DNA from: Brettanomyces bruxellensis
Lineage: Eukaryota > Ascomycota > Pichiomycetes > Pichiales > Pichiaceae
Length of the DNA stretch: 64,000 nt
NCBI RefSeq assembly: GCF_011074885.1
Contig: NC_054690.1
Location: forward strand, 439,001 to 503,000
Direction of reading: 5' to 3'
Part shown: piece by piece, positions 21,610-32,286 of the stretch
How the letters are laid out: each line of letters opens with the position of its first letter
Position numbering within the stretch: the first letter of the stretch is position 1
Position numbers and translations under genes: made by a program
The notes under the pieces: generated by a model
What the model saw: the letters and a program-made list of their open reading frames with translations, nothing else
Databases searched by the model: none
Told to the model about the DNA's origin: nothing

Positions 21610-22010
21610 CTTGTTTTTTTCTGCACCTAAGAATTTGTCAGCTTATATTAGCACTGAAGAAGCTTTGTTGATTTTCTTTTAAAGAGCAAAACTGTGATTA
21701 TCAAACGTATACTATTATAAATTATATTGGGAAAGCTCGCTTTTATTCTGGTACATACATATCTGAAAAAAAAAATGTGTCATAGATATTCCCACCCACA
21801 CCCATACACTTCATGTTCTTGAAATTTTTCAATCAAGTTCTCCCACTTTTTTTTTTTCATTTCTCTGTAATTTTTCCGTCGCGGTCTCTCTCTCATCTCT
21901 CACAGCCGTTTCCTCTTTCGGCATCAAATCCTCGAAATTTGATTCTAGCCTCATCGGACACATTCGCACAGGTTTATCAAAGAAAGAACATTTTAATGCA
22001 AAGAATCGCC
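21610..22010. other. TYS1 promoter and SNO 3' region
   Basis: About 400 bases, AT-rich with a pyrimidine-rich block at 21840-21920. No gene, RNA or clear regulatory motif was recognised. Confidence 0.5.
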
Positions 22011-22712
22011 TCATAAATCTAGATTTTTTAAAATGAATTTGTCTAAAAACCATTTATGGAATCTATAATCCCCATCGACTAGCTCTGGATGAAATGAGGT
22101 TCCTAGTACTGTTCTGTTCATAGCCCCAACTACATAAGTATGTTCATTTCTAGTAACTGTTGCCAATATTTTTGTGCCATCATTGCCATCAATTGTTGTT
22201 ATAGTTGGTGCCCTAATAAAAACCCCTTCAAATCTTTTAATTTGGTGATTTGTGGCTTCTGTCAGATCTATTGTTTCAGTAAAAGACTCTAGTTGTCTTC
22301 CAAATGAGTTCCGACTAACAGTCACATCAAGTCCCCCTATACATTCATATGTCAAATCGCCTAATATTTTTGACTTGTTATTTTCAATATGATTTGAAAG
22401 TAAAATGAGTCCACAGCATGTTCCCCATGCAGGAAGATGCCTTCTGGTAATCATTTCACGCAAGGTATTTAGTATTTTTGTTCTCTGGAGAAGAATTGTC
22501 ATTGTAGTTGATTCTCCTCCACAAATAATGATTCCATTCAAAGAATCAAGGTCCTTCTTCGCCTTCACTTTGCATGCTTTAAATTCATACTTTGAGTAAT
22601 CTGAATTTTCGGCAAGTTCCTTAAATAAGTTTTCCAGGTGGGATAGGTGCTCTCTAAAGGAGCCCTGAAGAGCTAAAACTCCAACATTAACAACCTTTTT
22701 CTGTTCATTCAT
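22011..22712 (-). CDS. SNO1: Pyridoxal 5'-phosphate synthase glutaminase subunit (SNO/Pdx2)
   Basis: Glutamine amidotransferase that supplies ammonia to the Snz/Pdx1 synthase in de novo vitamin B6 synthesis. The 233-aa protein shows the class I glutaminase features: LALQGSFREH at the N-terminus, GGESTT at 65-70, catalytic Cys99 in WGTCCGLILL, and His208 and Glu210 in SFHPELVDGD. Length is typical. It is divergent from the SNZ gene at 23177, the standard SNO-SNZ arrangement in yeasts, so the pair can share a promoter. Only one copy of each is present in this window; the number suffix of the symbol is nominal. Confidence 0.95.
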   Translation of the reverse strand: MNEQKKVVNVGVLALQGSFREHLSHLENLFKELAENSDYSKYEFKACKVKAKKDLDSLNGIIICGGESTTMTILLQRTKILNTLREMITRRHLPAWGTCCGLILLSNHIENNKSKILGDLTYECIGGLDVTVSRNSFGRQLESFTETIDLTEATNHQIKRFEGVFIRAPTITTIDGNDGTKILATVTRNEHTYVVGAMNRTVLGTSFHPELVDGDYRFHKWFLDKFILKNLDL

Positions 22713-23176
22713 TCTCAGTTGTAAATAGCCACTATTATATGATTTTGTGTGATTTCACTTGGAGATACCTTAATTCTCCTTTTTGCTACTACTTATAGAT
22801 TCGAACAATCGGAGAAGTCAATGTTCGGCTTTGAAGTTTGCAGTGAAGCAGATCTCTCAAAACCAGATACTTCCTGTTTAAAATTTTTTCATCTGATTTG
22901 AAATGGCCCTATTACCCAATCCAGATACTCAATCCGTGTGGAACCTGAATTGATTAATTAATTGAAAGAAGTTGCAACGATTGGCCAAAATGTATACATA
23001 ATGCAATAATAAATATAAACTTGTCCGGTTATGAGTCAATTAAACGAAATCTAGAATGTATATAAATATGGTTGCTTTTCGCCCAGCATAATCACTTGAT
23101 CCTAAGTTTCTTGATGATTTAGGGCCAAAAAATTATAATTTACAAGAGCAAAAGAGAACAGAATTCCACCATAAAC
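22713..23176. promoter_or_regulatory. Shared SNO-SNZ divergent promoter
   Basis: 464 bases between the two start codons. A Gcn4-type site TGAGTCA lies at 23032-23038 and a TATA box TATATAAA at 23059-23066, 118 bases before the SNZ ATG. In S. cerevisiae the SNZ1-SNO1 pair is induced by amino-acid starvation through Gcn4. The same control here is inferred from this one site. Confidence 0.6.
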
Positions 23177-24088
23177 ATGTTAAATTCCTCCAGTAACACC
23201 TTTCAGCATAAAAGTGGACTTGCACAAATGCTAAAAAATGGAGTCATCATGGATGTAACCAATCCGGAACAGGCAAAAATTGCCGAAGAAGCTGGTGCGG
23301 TTGCAGTCATGGCTTTGGAGAGAGTGCCGGCAGATATTAGAAGAGAAGGTGGAGTTGCAAGAATGTCTAGCCCAGACATGATTCAGAGTATTATGAAGAC
23401 TGTTTCCATCCCTGTCATGGCAAAGGCACGAATTGGTCACTTCGTTGAAGCTCAGATATTGGAGAAGGTTGGTGTGGATTTTGTTGATGAATCTGAAGTG
23501 CTCACGGTTGCAGATAAGAAGAAGCACATTGAGAAATCGAAGTTCAAAGTTCCGTTTGTCTGTGGAGCTAGGAACCTTTATGAGGCTTTAAGAAGAATCG
23601 AGGAGGGAGCAGCAATGATCCGTACTAAAGGTGAGGCAGGGACTGGAGATGTGAGTGAAGCTGTATCGCATATTAGAATGATTCAAGCCCAGATTGAAGA
23701 GGTTATAAACCTTTTCCCCAAGGGCATCTATGTCGATGACCCTAAGCTAATAAGCTTTGCTGCAAAGAACGATGTTAAACCTGAATCAATCATTAATTTA
23801 ATAGAAAGTAATGGTAAGCTTCCAGTGGTTGATTTTGCTGCTGGTGGAATTGCTTCCCCGGCAGATGCCGCTTTATGTATGCAATTAGGCTGCGATGGTG
23901 TATTTGTCGGATCTGGAATTTTCAAGAGCTCCAATCCTCGAATGTTGGCAAAAGCCATCGTCAATGCAGTTAATGACTTTGACGAACCAGAAAAGCTTCT
24001 ACAGTGTAGCAAAGGCCTTGGAAAGTTGATGTTTGGGGTGCAGATCTCTGGTTTGGCCAAAAGTGAAATTATGGCTACCAGAGGTTAA
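23177..24088 (+). CDS. SNZ1: Pyridoxal 5'-phosphate synthase subunit (SNZ/Pdx1)
   Basis: Builds pyridoxal phosphate from ribose 5-phosphate, glyceraldehyde 3-phosphate and ammonia, as a (beta/alpha)8-barrel dodecamer with Sno. The 303-aa protein is complete and highly conserved. The catalytic residues expected from bacterial PdxS are in place: Asp26 (IMDVTNPEQ), Lys83 ([10 protein letters not shown]) and Lys151 ([11 protein letters not shown]). The phosphate loops ([15 protein letters not shown] and [13 protein letters not shown]) are also intact. It is transcribed away from SNO and converges with KCH1, 50 bases from its stop codon. Confidence 0.97.
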   Translation: MLNSSSNTFQHKSGLAQMLKNGVIMDVTNPEQAKIAEEAGAVAVMALERVPADIRREGGVARMSSPDMIQSIMKTVSIPVMAKARIGHFVEAQILEKVGVDFVDESEVLTVADKKKHIEKSKFKVPFVCGARNLYEALRRIEEGAAMIRTKGEAGTGDVSEAVSHIRMIQAQIEEVINLFPKGIYVDDPKLISFAAKNDVKPESIINLIESNGKLPVVDFAAGGIASPADAALCMQLGCDGVFVGSGIFKSSNPRMLAKAIVNAVNDFDEPEKLLQCSKGLGKLMFGVQISGLAKSEIMATRG

Positions 24089-24138
24089 AGTAAATCACAT
24101 TATATCAATTTAATGCAATGCAAAAATAGTTTATATTA

Positions 24139-25932
24139 TTAGAAGTTACTTGTAAATGCTTTGTCCAAGCCCCTAGATTTATATAGTTGACTCTCCTCGT
24201 TGTTATCTGTCTGTTTTTGGCCTATCTGAGGCTTCATGTATCCTGCTATGCCCCGTCTTCCATATGGCGATGGATTTTGCGAGTATGCACCACTATCTCC
24301 AGGCGAATTCCTCCTGCTCCTAGCTCTTTCTCCGTGTGTCCTTTGCCCACTCGTTGCAGTACGTCCTTTGGAGTAGTTATGACTTCCACTGTAAGGTTTG
24401 CCCTGCATTGTGCGTTGTTGCTGGGGCACCTGACGTGCTTGAGCCAATAAGTAAATATCCCCAGATGAATGGCTTTGTGAGCTTTCGGCATGTATCTGCG
24501 GATTCTGCAACTGACTGCGTTCTGGATAATATTTCATACTGTCGTTTTCATCTGCATCCGAAAAGCTCACAGTTGACCCGTTGAACTTAGCAGCGACCTG
24601 CGGTTGTTGCAATGATATTGCCGAGTTCATCTGTGCCCTCTGGTATGCGTTAAGTGACATTATTGGAGGCTGTGACATCACAGAATTCTCCCCCGTAACA
24701 TTTACTCCCTCGTTTTGAGAATACATTTCTAAACCTAAAGGCATACTTCCCTTTCTTATTCCAGATTGCGCTCCTGGAAGGTTTCCTGTCGGTGGATTAG
24801 GCATTGTTTGGGTATGCAGAGGACCTCTTGACCGAGAATCCCTGAAGTAGTCAGTTGAAACAGAGGAAGAAGAGATGTTGTTAGAATTCAAGTTTGCATC
24901 TGAACCTGCTGCACTCCCAAACGACTTGTTGCTTTGAGAAGAAAAGTTTGAAAGTTGATAAGATGGGGGTTTTGGGAAGCCATTAACATCACTGAATGGA
25001 TTTTTCTCGTATGCAAACGAAGTTTTTGAAGAATCATCCTGACCAAACGTAATGTCGGCCATAGAGTCATCCTTAATGACAGACGGAATCTTTCTCTTAT
25101 GCATCATGGACTTTCTCTTCTTTCTTTCCTCCTTTTCGTACATTTTCATAACGCTTGCGGCAACTATGGATTTACATCCCTGTGAATATGAAAGATGTGT
25201 CCTTCTCTTAACGGAAGGAACGATACATATTGCCGATAAGATTAGGATGAGGTATTTCATAGAGAAGAAAACCCACACCACGAAGGAGAATGTCATGAAT
25301 GAAAGTAATATTGCTTCTCTTTTGTTTGTCTGCGCGATTTCCCGTATAATTGCACCAATATTAGAGCTTTGGAACGAATTTGATATTGAGTAAGCGATAG
25401 TAGCCCCATTAAGAACCTGTCTTGGTGTATCGGAAAGAAGCCATAAGAACATATCGTAATGAAGAGACTGATATATCAGTAATGCCAGCCAATCATGTAG
25501 CGATTTCGTTGTAATATTTTCGTAAATACAGAAGCGCTCGTAGCTTCTCAAAGAGTTGAATTCACGTGCAACAGCGTGGAGGTATGAGGAAATAACATAG
25601 TTTTTATGAAAGATGTGTATTCCGGTTGCGATCGAAAAGATAAGGAAAATAATGTACAAGCCAATGCAGACGGTGAAAATAATCCTATAGACCAATATAG
25701 GAACATAACTGATAGAATGATAATCGTCCCAGTTTGACAAAACGTAGATCTGGACTAATGTATAGATATCCGAAGCCAAAAAAAGAAACCGTAATAGCGT
25801 AGTCACAAGTAACGCGATAAAATCAATAACGATCCATAATCCATATCTATTATATCTATGCTCCCCCGTAATCTCGTTGAACGTTATCAGCGTAGGATCC
25901 TTCCCCACTAACTGTTCTTGTAAAATGGTCAT
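24139..25932 (-). CDS. KCH1: KCH1/PRM6-type low-affinity potassium transport protein
   Basis: Plasma-membrane protein that in S. cerevisiae (Kch1 and its paralogue Prm6/Kch2) mediates K+ influx and supports Ca2+ influx during pheromone response. The 597-aa protein has its membrane segments in the first 250 residues. Signature stretches shared with the family are FLASDIYTLVQIYVLSNW, SDTPRQVLNGATI and AQTNKREAILLSFMTFSF, leading into a final membrane helix. The rest is a long hydrophilic Ser/Asn/Gln-rich cytosolic tail with a KKRKSM cluster, likely regulatory and phosphorylated. Family assignment is from remembered similarity of these blocks. Which of the two paralogues it matches cannot be decided, and a single ancestral copy is likely. 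Confidence 0.85.
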   Translation of the reverse strand: MTILQEQLVGKDPTLITFNEITGEHRYNRYGLWIVIDFIALLVTTLLRFLFLASDIYTLVQIYVLSNWDDYHSISYVPILVYRIIFTVCIGLYIIFLIFSIATGIHIFHKNYVISSYLHAVAREFNSLRSYERFCIYENITTKSLHDWLALLIYQSLHYDMFLWLLSDTPRQVLNGATIAYSISNSFQSSNIGAIIREIAQTNKREAILLSFMTFSFVVWVFFSMKYLILILSAICIVPSVKRRTHLSYSQGCKSIVAASVMKMYEKEERKKRKSMMHKRKIPSVIKDDSMADITFGQDDSSKTSFAYEKNPFSDVNGFPKPPSYQLSNFSSQSNKSFGSAAGSDANLNSNNISSSSVSTDYFRDSRSRGPLHTQTMPNPPTGNLPGAQSGIRKGSMPLGLEMYSQNEGVNVTGENSVMSQPPIMSLNAYQRAQMNSAISLQQPQVAAKFNGSTVSFSDADENDSMKYYPERSQLQNPQIHAESSQSHSSGDIYLLAQARQVPQQQRTMQGKPYSGSHNYSKGRTATSGQRTHGERARSRRNSPGDSGAYSQNPSPYGRRGIAGYMKPQIGQKQTDNNEESQLYKSRGLDKAFTSNF

Positions 25933-26781
25933 TTAATAACAGTATTGTCTGTGAGCGCAAATTTATCTGATTATATGGAAAAGCAAGGGACCTCCAACTT
26001 CAACCGTTGGCACCTTGAAAATGAATGTATGAAACGAAAAGTAGTGTTATTGAAGGTAATTTCTCACCATATAGGTCCAATATTGATGTATATATGGAAG
26101 AGTGCAAAACCTCTGTTGGTGAGGTCACTAGCCGGACTAGAGATCAATATCTTTCGTATGATAATTTCTAATAGTACAATACGTTGTACGTTTATTAACA
26201 CAGTCTGATGAAAGTATGGGAAAAAATAAAATGTATACACGTTTGAAACAAGGATAAAACAAACGCTTTAGATTTAAAATACGGTCGTGTCAGTGTCACC
26301 TGGTTCTAGCTTACAAAAATATTGACCCCTTTCAGAAAAGAATGAAAACTATTTAACGGTATGTTTATAAATAGAAAAAAAAGTGAAATGTTTCAATAAA
26401 AACAATGCAAATGCGCACTATGAGGTAATGTCGCGAAAAGCACTGAATGTGTGTATGCCGTTTAGTGCCACGCAAGTTTGTTTATCACACTTGATACTGC
26501 AAAGTTGGGAAGATCTTGTGCTGCCCGATACAAAAAAAAAAAAAAAAAAAAAAAAAGACGAGGGACGTGAGCCATTCATTTTTAAATGCTAGTGCTTACA
26601 GATCAAGTCGGAAGTAATACTTTCCGAATATTTGCCTTGCCGTAGAAATAGACAGAGAGAGTTCATGTAGTTTCATATTCCGTTATATTTACAATTATAT
26701 GTACATAACACAGATGATGGTCAGTCACATGACATCTATGAGTTCTATTTAGCCGCGCTTCACATCATGGTTTAAAGCACC
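25933..26781. other. KCH1 promoter region and EAF7 3' region
   Basis: About 850 bases between two tandem minus-strand genes. Contains a 25-base A run at 26532-26556. Short open frames (for example 25945-26208) show no family resemblance. No RNA gene was recognised. Confidence 0.5.
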
Positions 26782-27963
26782 TTATTTCTTAGAACGGCCT
26801 TTATGTTTTCGGTTCTCCATCCTCACTGTACTTGCTTCACCTTTTGGCGGACTCCGTTGGTGCCTCCTGGTCCTCGAAGCTATACTATCTTTAGTAGTTT
26901 TTTCGTCTTCTTCGTCTTCGTCTCTTTCTTCTTCACCGTCTTCTTCCGTCACTTTATTCTCCGTTTTGCTTCTATTACCCACAATACCCTTCCCACCATC
27001 ATCCTTGCTTATTTTCTTACTTTCGGTAGAAGCATCGCTGATTTCTTCCAAATCTTGAACCTTTGAGCGCGATCTGCTTTTAAGCCGACGAACGATATCG
27101 TCTTCCTTCGGTAAATCTTTCCTCCTAGCATCGTTTACCTCACTCCTAGGAAGATCTTTCGGAGTTCTTGATCTACCTCTCCTCACCGGGGATGAGTTGA
27201 TACTTGGTGTTCTAGAACTTTCGCGAAGACTCCGTCTTCTTGTTCGGCTACCTATATTATCGTCTGATTCTGTTTCTGATTCCGATCCCTTTCCATCGGA
27301 ATTTTCCCTCTGATTATTTGGTGAACTCTCTCGCAACCTCCTCGACCTGCTTGGATTTCTCTTTACGTTTCTCTTTCCATCATTCACTTCTACAGTTCTG
27401 CTTCTTCCGCGGCTTATGCCTTCATCTGCCTTATTTGCATCATTATCTGCTGTATCAGTTATAGTAACCTTTCTCCGACTTCTGCTTCTACTCACCCTTT
27501 TCTTCTTCTTTTCCTGCTGTAAACTATCCGTTTTCCTTTTCTTTTTTCTTGGTTCTTCAAGAGCATCCTCCGGTTGCACCCTTTTTGCCAATCTTGATGA
27601 AATGCTCTCATCTGCATCTTCCTCAGATATTTCCTCGTCTGAATTATCTTTTATAGAAATTGCTTCCTTGGATTTGAACCTTGTCCTCTTTTCTGCTTTC
27701 ATTTTACTCCGCTTCTTCTTAGTTGCTGGCTTTTGCTTTTCAACAAATACTTCATCTTCTTTTTCAAGTGCCTCAAGGCCACTCAAGTCGTAGTATTTGC
27801 TTAATTCATCGATCAGATCCTGTTTTTTTACATCCAATTCCGGAAAGCTTTTCTTCAATTCACCAACAATCGTGTCAAGCTCCTTGTTTCTATGTTTGCC
27901 TATTGGTTTATGATAGCATGTCCGTTTTAGTAAAAGCAGCTGTTGCTCTTTGCTCCATTTCAT
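26782..27963 (-). CDS. EAF7: EAF7-like subunit of NuA4 histone acetyltransferase
   Basis: Member of the CT20/Eaf7/MRGBP family, a subunit of the NuA4 complex and of the Eaf3-Eaf5-Eaf7 module. I chose the ATG at 27963 (MKWSKEQQLLLL); upstream in-frame codons contain no ATG. The conserved N-terminal block is recognisable: a Trp start, 12 residues later KPIGKHRNKEL, and the helix ending LSKYYDLSGLEALEKED (residues up to about 75). The remaining 300 residues are low-complexity, very rich in Lys, Arg, Ser, Asp and Glu, with many SRSR/RSRR repeats. Such a long, basic/acidic tail is typical of the family in yeasts. From this start it is 393 aa. Assignment rests on the N-terminal block only. Confidence 0.78.
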   Translation of the reverse strand: MKWSKEQQLLLLKRTCYHKPIGKHRNKELDTIVGELKKSFPELDVKKQDLIDELSKYYDLSGLEALEKEDEVFVEKQKPATKKKRSKMKAEKRTRFKSKEAISIKDNSDEEISEEDADESISSRLAKRVQPEDALEEPRKKKRKTDSLQQEKKKKRVSRSRSRRKVTITDTADNDANKADEGISRGRSRTVEVNDGKRNVKRNPSRSRRLRESSPNNQRENSDGKGSESETESDDNIGSRTRRRSLRESSRTPSINSSPVRRGRSRTPKDLPRSEVNDARRKDLPKEDDIVRRLKSRSRSKVQDLEEISDASTESKKISKDDGGKGIVGNRSKTENKVTEEDGEEERDEDEEDEKTTKDSIASRTRRHQRSPPKGEASTVRMENRKHKGRSKK

Positions 27964-28181
27964 GTCCTTACTGATATTCAATCACTTTCAGCCTCTTGCA
28001 GAAAATGCGTTGGTTCAAGTAGATAAACGTGTATAACTTTCTTTTCATCAAATACCACCGGCTTCGAAAAAGATGCTAATTCTAGAATGCAATAAATTGT
28101 TGAATTCAAATCAAGAATAAATTTAAACAATTAGAAAAAAAAACCAAAAAAATATGTACATGCGAAAATAAAAGAATTGCC

Positions 28182-30245
28182 TCAATCAGCCGCTCTTTCT
28201 AGATATTCTGATATATTTTGGATCATCTCTGCCTTTTTTGGAGCCTTCTCAATTAAGTTCGGTTTCGAATTTATATAAACTCGTAACTGTTGAGCACTGA
28301 ATTTTGTTAGTGATCCCAATTTCCACGCCTTAATCACAAGATCATCCGTAAGTAGCTTTGTCCGCTTGCTTGGCGGTAAATCCTTCTCATCATTCCGTGA
28401 AATTTTATGCAATTCCTCGTAGTTAGCAATACCATTAAGCATGGTTTTTAAACTTTTCACTAGACTCATTATTTCTGAATCATTACGAATATCGTCCCGC
28501 GTTTTTTCGATCCTTTGTTTCATGTCATCCATTGTGTCATATCTAATTTGTTTTCTCAAGTCTTCCTTGTCCGCATTACTGACTTCAGTAAGACTTTCCA
28601 AAGCTTCAGGCTCTTCCACTTCCCGCTGTAGTATGAAGTCTTCCAAAACTTTATAGTGCCATAATAATTGAGGATTGGCTGAAAGATCGAATCCATTCCT
28701 TTTCAATTTTGTAGTTAACCTCTCAAACAAATTCTGCTTGAGTACTTTGTACGGCTTTAAAACAGCAGTTATGTAATCTGGAAGAAGTCGAATCTGGTCT
28801 CTATATGGTATCTGGATCATCATCAGCCCCTCTGGAACACTCTTTTCCAATGTGCTATCAGTGGGTATCATATAATACATTGATGGATATGAAAGTTTTC
28901 TCGGCATTCCCCACACCAAGCACATCTTGTTTTTGTGAAGAAGTGCCTGGTATAAGGCTGAAAATGTCCTGTTAGAGTGCGTGAACGATCCATTATCATC
29001 TCCAACAACAAATATTGGCTTCCCTATAGTGTAACTTGAATTATAATATTGTAAATCTCTAAATCCTATGACACGTAGCAATGGTTTATGTTTCTCGTTA
29101 AATTGAAGAATTTCATTCCAGAAGGCCTTGTCAATATCTATGAACTGATCTTGCACAGGAAAAACCTTCTTGAATTCCACTTTATCCTTATCTAATATTT
29201 CGCCGGATGTTTCTGCGAGCTTATAGGTTTTTATATGAACGACTTTGTATATTCCTTGATCGTCATAGAAATGTTCAGGAAGTTTAACGGTAGACTCTGA
29301 AAAAATTCGATACCCTCTTATTGAAATCGTCATTGTATTACTCAGCACCAATGAGCATGCAAACACTGATCTTCGCAATTGTTGGGTCCTTTCGATCTTT
29401 TCTCTGATTTTCTCAAGTGATATCTGTTCTATTGATGGCTTATAGTGAGTTTTCTGTCCTTTAATTTGATCCAGATTACTGATTTCGCCCACTTCAAGGA
29501 GAATTTTATACTCCGCCAAATCAAACTGCTTGCCCGTATCCGTAGGAATCAAGAAAGGACTTATCCTTATCCTGGCCGTATCTAGATCATGAATTATGTT
29601 CTGCAACGTCGTTCTAGTGGATGTAGATCCATTGAATGGTTTATCGCAATCAGTAAAAAGAAATATCTTTCTGTAGGTGTATTCCTTGACAAACCGAGGA
29701 ACATATACAAAATCATCATGGCACTGGTTAAAAATGTATGATAGTTGCTCTCCAGAGTTGATTAGGGGATCTGTGCTCAATAAATTAAACATTTCTTCAA
29801 AAGAGTTTGTTTTGTCATCAGTTGCAGAAACTTCCAATTTTGACTGTTCAATAATCGTGTTCATTTTTTCTAATTGATGTGCATTAATATCACTAAGACG
29901 AAATATAGGGTACACACCTCTTCTATCCATAAACAATTGCTTTCTCCACCTGAGTTCCTCTTCTTTTAATCCTGATAATTCATCCTCGTCTGGTCTATTT
30001 GAGCAATTGAATAAGTAACAACCTAATCCAGTGTTTGGAGCAAACTTGGCAAGTTCTTCAATTAATTCCAAAATATTACTAAAGATTACATGGAGATTTT
30101 CATACATTGTGGGTGTCAATTGAATGGCAAATATTATGCCCTGGTGTGCCTCATCATACTCATGTTCTTCATTGTCGTCTTCATCTGATTTACCATCGTG
30201 TTTCAGAAAGCCAACCCTCCCTAAATCATAAAATGACGAATTCAT
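28182..30245 (-). CDS. YKU70: Ku70 subunit of the DNA end-binding Ku complex
   Basis: Ku70 pairs with Ku80 to encircle DNA ends for non-homologous end joining and telomere protection. The 687-aa protein shows the usual order. There is an acidic N-terminal tail, then a von Willebrand A-like domain (about 30-260; HQGIIFAIQLTPTMYENL, IFLFTDCDKPF). The Ku core beta-barrel follows (about 285-500; SNTMTISIRGYRIF, with KPIFVVGDDNGSF and MYYMIPTDSTLEKSVPEGLMM further on), then a C-terminal helical arm. A SAP DNA-binding domain ends the protein (about 640-685; LGSLTKFSAQQLRVYINS), as in Ku70 rather than Ku80. It is somewhat longer than the S. cerevisiae protein. It is divergent from ERG9. Confidence 0.93.
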   Translation of the reverse strand: MNSSFYDLGRVGFLKHDGKSDEDDNEEHEYDEAHQGIIFAIQLTPTMYENLHVIFSNILELIEELAKFAPNTGLGCYLFNCSNRPDEDELSGLKEEELRWRKQLFMDRRGVYPIFRLSDINAHQLEKMNTIIEQSKLEVSATDDKTNSFEEMFNLLSTDPLINSGEQLSYIFNQCHDDFVYVPRFVKEYTYRKIFLFTDCDKPFNGSTSTRTTLQNIIHDLDTARIRISPFLIPTDTGKQFDLAEYKILLEVGEISNLDQIKGQKTHYKPSIEQISLEKIREKIERTQQLRRSVFACSLVLSNTMTISIRGYRIFSESTVKLPEHFYDDQGIYKVVHIKTYKLAETSGEILDKDKVEFKKVFPVQDQFIDIDKAFWNEILQFNEKHKPLLRVIGFRDLQYYNSSYTIGKPIFVVGDDNGSFTHSNRTFSALYQALLHKNKMCLVWGMPRKLSYPSMYYMIPTDSTLEKSVPEGLMMIQIPYRDQIRLLPDYITAVLKPYKVLKQNLFERLTTKLKRNGFDLSANPQLLWHYKVLEDFILQREVEEPEALESLTEVSNADKEDLRKQIRYDTMDDMKQRIEKTRDDIRNDSEIMSLVKSLKTMLNGIANYEELHKISRNDEKDLPPSKRTKLLTDDLVIKAWKLGSLTKFSAQQLRVYINSKPNLIEKAPKKAEMIQNISEYLERAAD

Positions 30246-30761
30246 TTTCTTTGTGTAGAAAAGATCTAAGTATTAGGTACTATTTCACAGCAATGATAAA
30301 CAAAAATGTGTATGAATTGTTTTAAGTGTGACCTCTGAAAGCGTCCAATTAGAGACGGTTAGTTACCACAGTAATAGATATATCCTTGGTCAGTATGGTC
30401 TATAGACGCGTCTGAAAACTCATCTCCGAGGCTCCGAATTTTAAGATTTAGTTGAAAGTTTTTTTCTTTCTTTTTCTTCTTGTGGAGGGAGAGACCCCCT
30501 CGGTACGAACTAAGCGAGCAAGAAGTTAAAAAAATTACTAGGTGAAATACTTCGGAAACAGAAAAATAAATCATTCCCGGTGTAAAAAAAGCAGTATCTT
30601 TTATCCAATCAGTATCAGGTAGAATGGTAACTCATTCTTCAAAGCGGTACTTTTGTTCTATTACAAGCTTCACAAAGATAAGCCATATTTAAATATCTAT
30701 CTATTAAATCTGTTATTTATTTCCTTTTCATCTCTAAACACATTTTGAATATTTAACCATA
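30246..30761. other. Divergent YKU70-ERG9 promoter region
   Basis: About 515 bases, AT-rich, with a purine/pyrimidine-biased block at 30450-30490. I did not find a confident sterol-response element. No RNA gene was seen. Confidence 0.5.
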
Positions 30762-32198
30762 ATGAGTGCCACAAAAGTTATTCAGCTCCTTGAACATCCG
30801 GATGAATTTAAAGCAGCCGTCCAATTGTAAGTATTTGAATTTTTAATTAAATTATAAACAAGGTTTGTTTGCCAATTTGAACATTCACTAACATTTATTG
30901 TCAACTTCAACTACAGAAAATTCTTTAGGAAGCAAGCTGATGTTCATCCATCCAGTGACTCAGAGAAAGAGTGCCTCAAGATGTTGAAGATCACATCACG
31001 ATCTTTTGCTGCGGTCATTATGGAACTTGATGCTGAACTCAGAAAGCCAATTATGATATTTTATTTGGTTTTGCGTGCATTAGATACCATTGAAGATGAT
31101 ATGACTGTGCCTAATGCTGTTAAACTACCAACATTGGAATCATTCCATAACAACCTCAAAAAAACCAAGTGGACCTTTAATGGAACTGATCCAAAGGAGA
31201 GAGACAGTATTACCCTTACAAGATTTGATAAGATTCTTGATGTTTATCATGAATTAAAGCCAGAATATCAAGACATCATCAAGGATACGACAGCTAAGAT
31301 GGGAGCTGGAATGGCCAAATATGCTCGGGATGAGGACTTCAAGTTGAATGGAGTCAGAACAGTTAAAGATTATGACTTATATTGTCATTATGTTGCTGGT
31401 TTGGTTGGTGAAGGTTTGACTAAATTGATCACTGCTGCAAAATTCGGTTCACCTACACTTTTGGACAGAATGAATCTCTCCGAGTCTATGGGTTTATTCT
31501 TACAGAAGACCAATATAATAAGAGATTATAAGGAGGATTTAGATGATGGTAGAACGTTCTGGCCTAAGGAAGTTTGGGGTAAGTACGCTAAGAACTTGAG
31601 TGACTTTGAAAAGCCAGAGTTCATCCAGAAGGGTGTTTATTGTATTAGTGAGCTCGTTTTGAATGCATTGGGAGAAGCTAAGGATTCCCTCACCTATTTA
31701 TCACTTATATACGATCATTCGACTTTCAATTTTACTGCAATTCCACAGGTTATGGCTATTGCAACACTAGCCGAAATATTTGAAAATCCATTGGTTCTCA
31801 AGCAGAATGTTAAGATTAGAAGGGGAACGACTGCGAAGTTGATTCTGGAATCTAGAACCTACAGCGGTGTTTTGGACATCTTCAGTCATTATTTGCGTAT
31901 TATCCATCATAAATGTCCAGTTGCTGATCCAAACTATTTAGAGATATCTCTTAAGTGTGGTGAGATCGAGCAATACTTGGAGGAATTGAATCCTGATTCT
32001 TCACATTTGCCTAAAGGTGCTAAGCCAATGCAGACCCAGAGTTATCTAGATGCCCAGAAGAAGTTGGAAACAGATGTCCCATTACAGAAAGTTATAGAGA
32101 AGGAGACTAGTGCATGTAATGCTGCTGTTACTTTTGTTGGAATTACTTTTGTGTCCCTCCTATACTTTGCCTACTATTTCTACGTTCAGTCGGTTTGA
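30762..32198 (+). CDS. ERG9: Squalene synthase, two exons
   Basis: Farnesyl-diphosphate farnesyltransferase, the first committed step to ergosterol, in the ER membrane. Exon 1 is 30762-30826 (MSATKVIQLLEHPDEFKAAV) and exon 2 is 30917-32198; joined, they encode 448 aa in frame. The join restores the conserved family N-terminus, which exon 2 alone lacks. Key motifs are both Asp-rich pockets (DTIEDDM and NIIRDYKEDLDDGR), the YCHYVAGLVGEGL segment and the QVMAIATLAEIF helix. A C-terminal membrane anchor follows (about 425-445; VGITFVSLLYFAYYFYV). It is divergent from YKU70 and converges with the mitochondrial-type gene at 32287. Confidence 0.97.
30827..30916 (+). other. ERG9: ERG9 intron (90 bases)
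   Basis: The donor GTAAGT is at 30827-30832, the branch box CACTAAC at 30886-30892 and the acceptor CAG at 30914-30916. Branch-A to acceptor distance is 25 bases. The intron interrupts codon 22 after its second base. Removal restores the reading frame and the conserved N-terminus. Confidence 0.93.
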
Positions 32199-32286
32199 CA
32201 TTTATCACCGGCAACCTTGTTATTTAAATGTTTATATTCTTTCATTTTTTTATTTGTTTCTCTGACTTCTTTATTTTTTCCTCTCT

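Noticed and set aside
25945..26208. 87-codon frame upstream of KCH1
   Set aside because: No resemblance to known proteins; lies in the promoter and next to a long A run.
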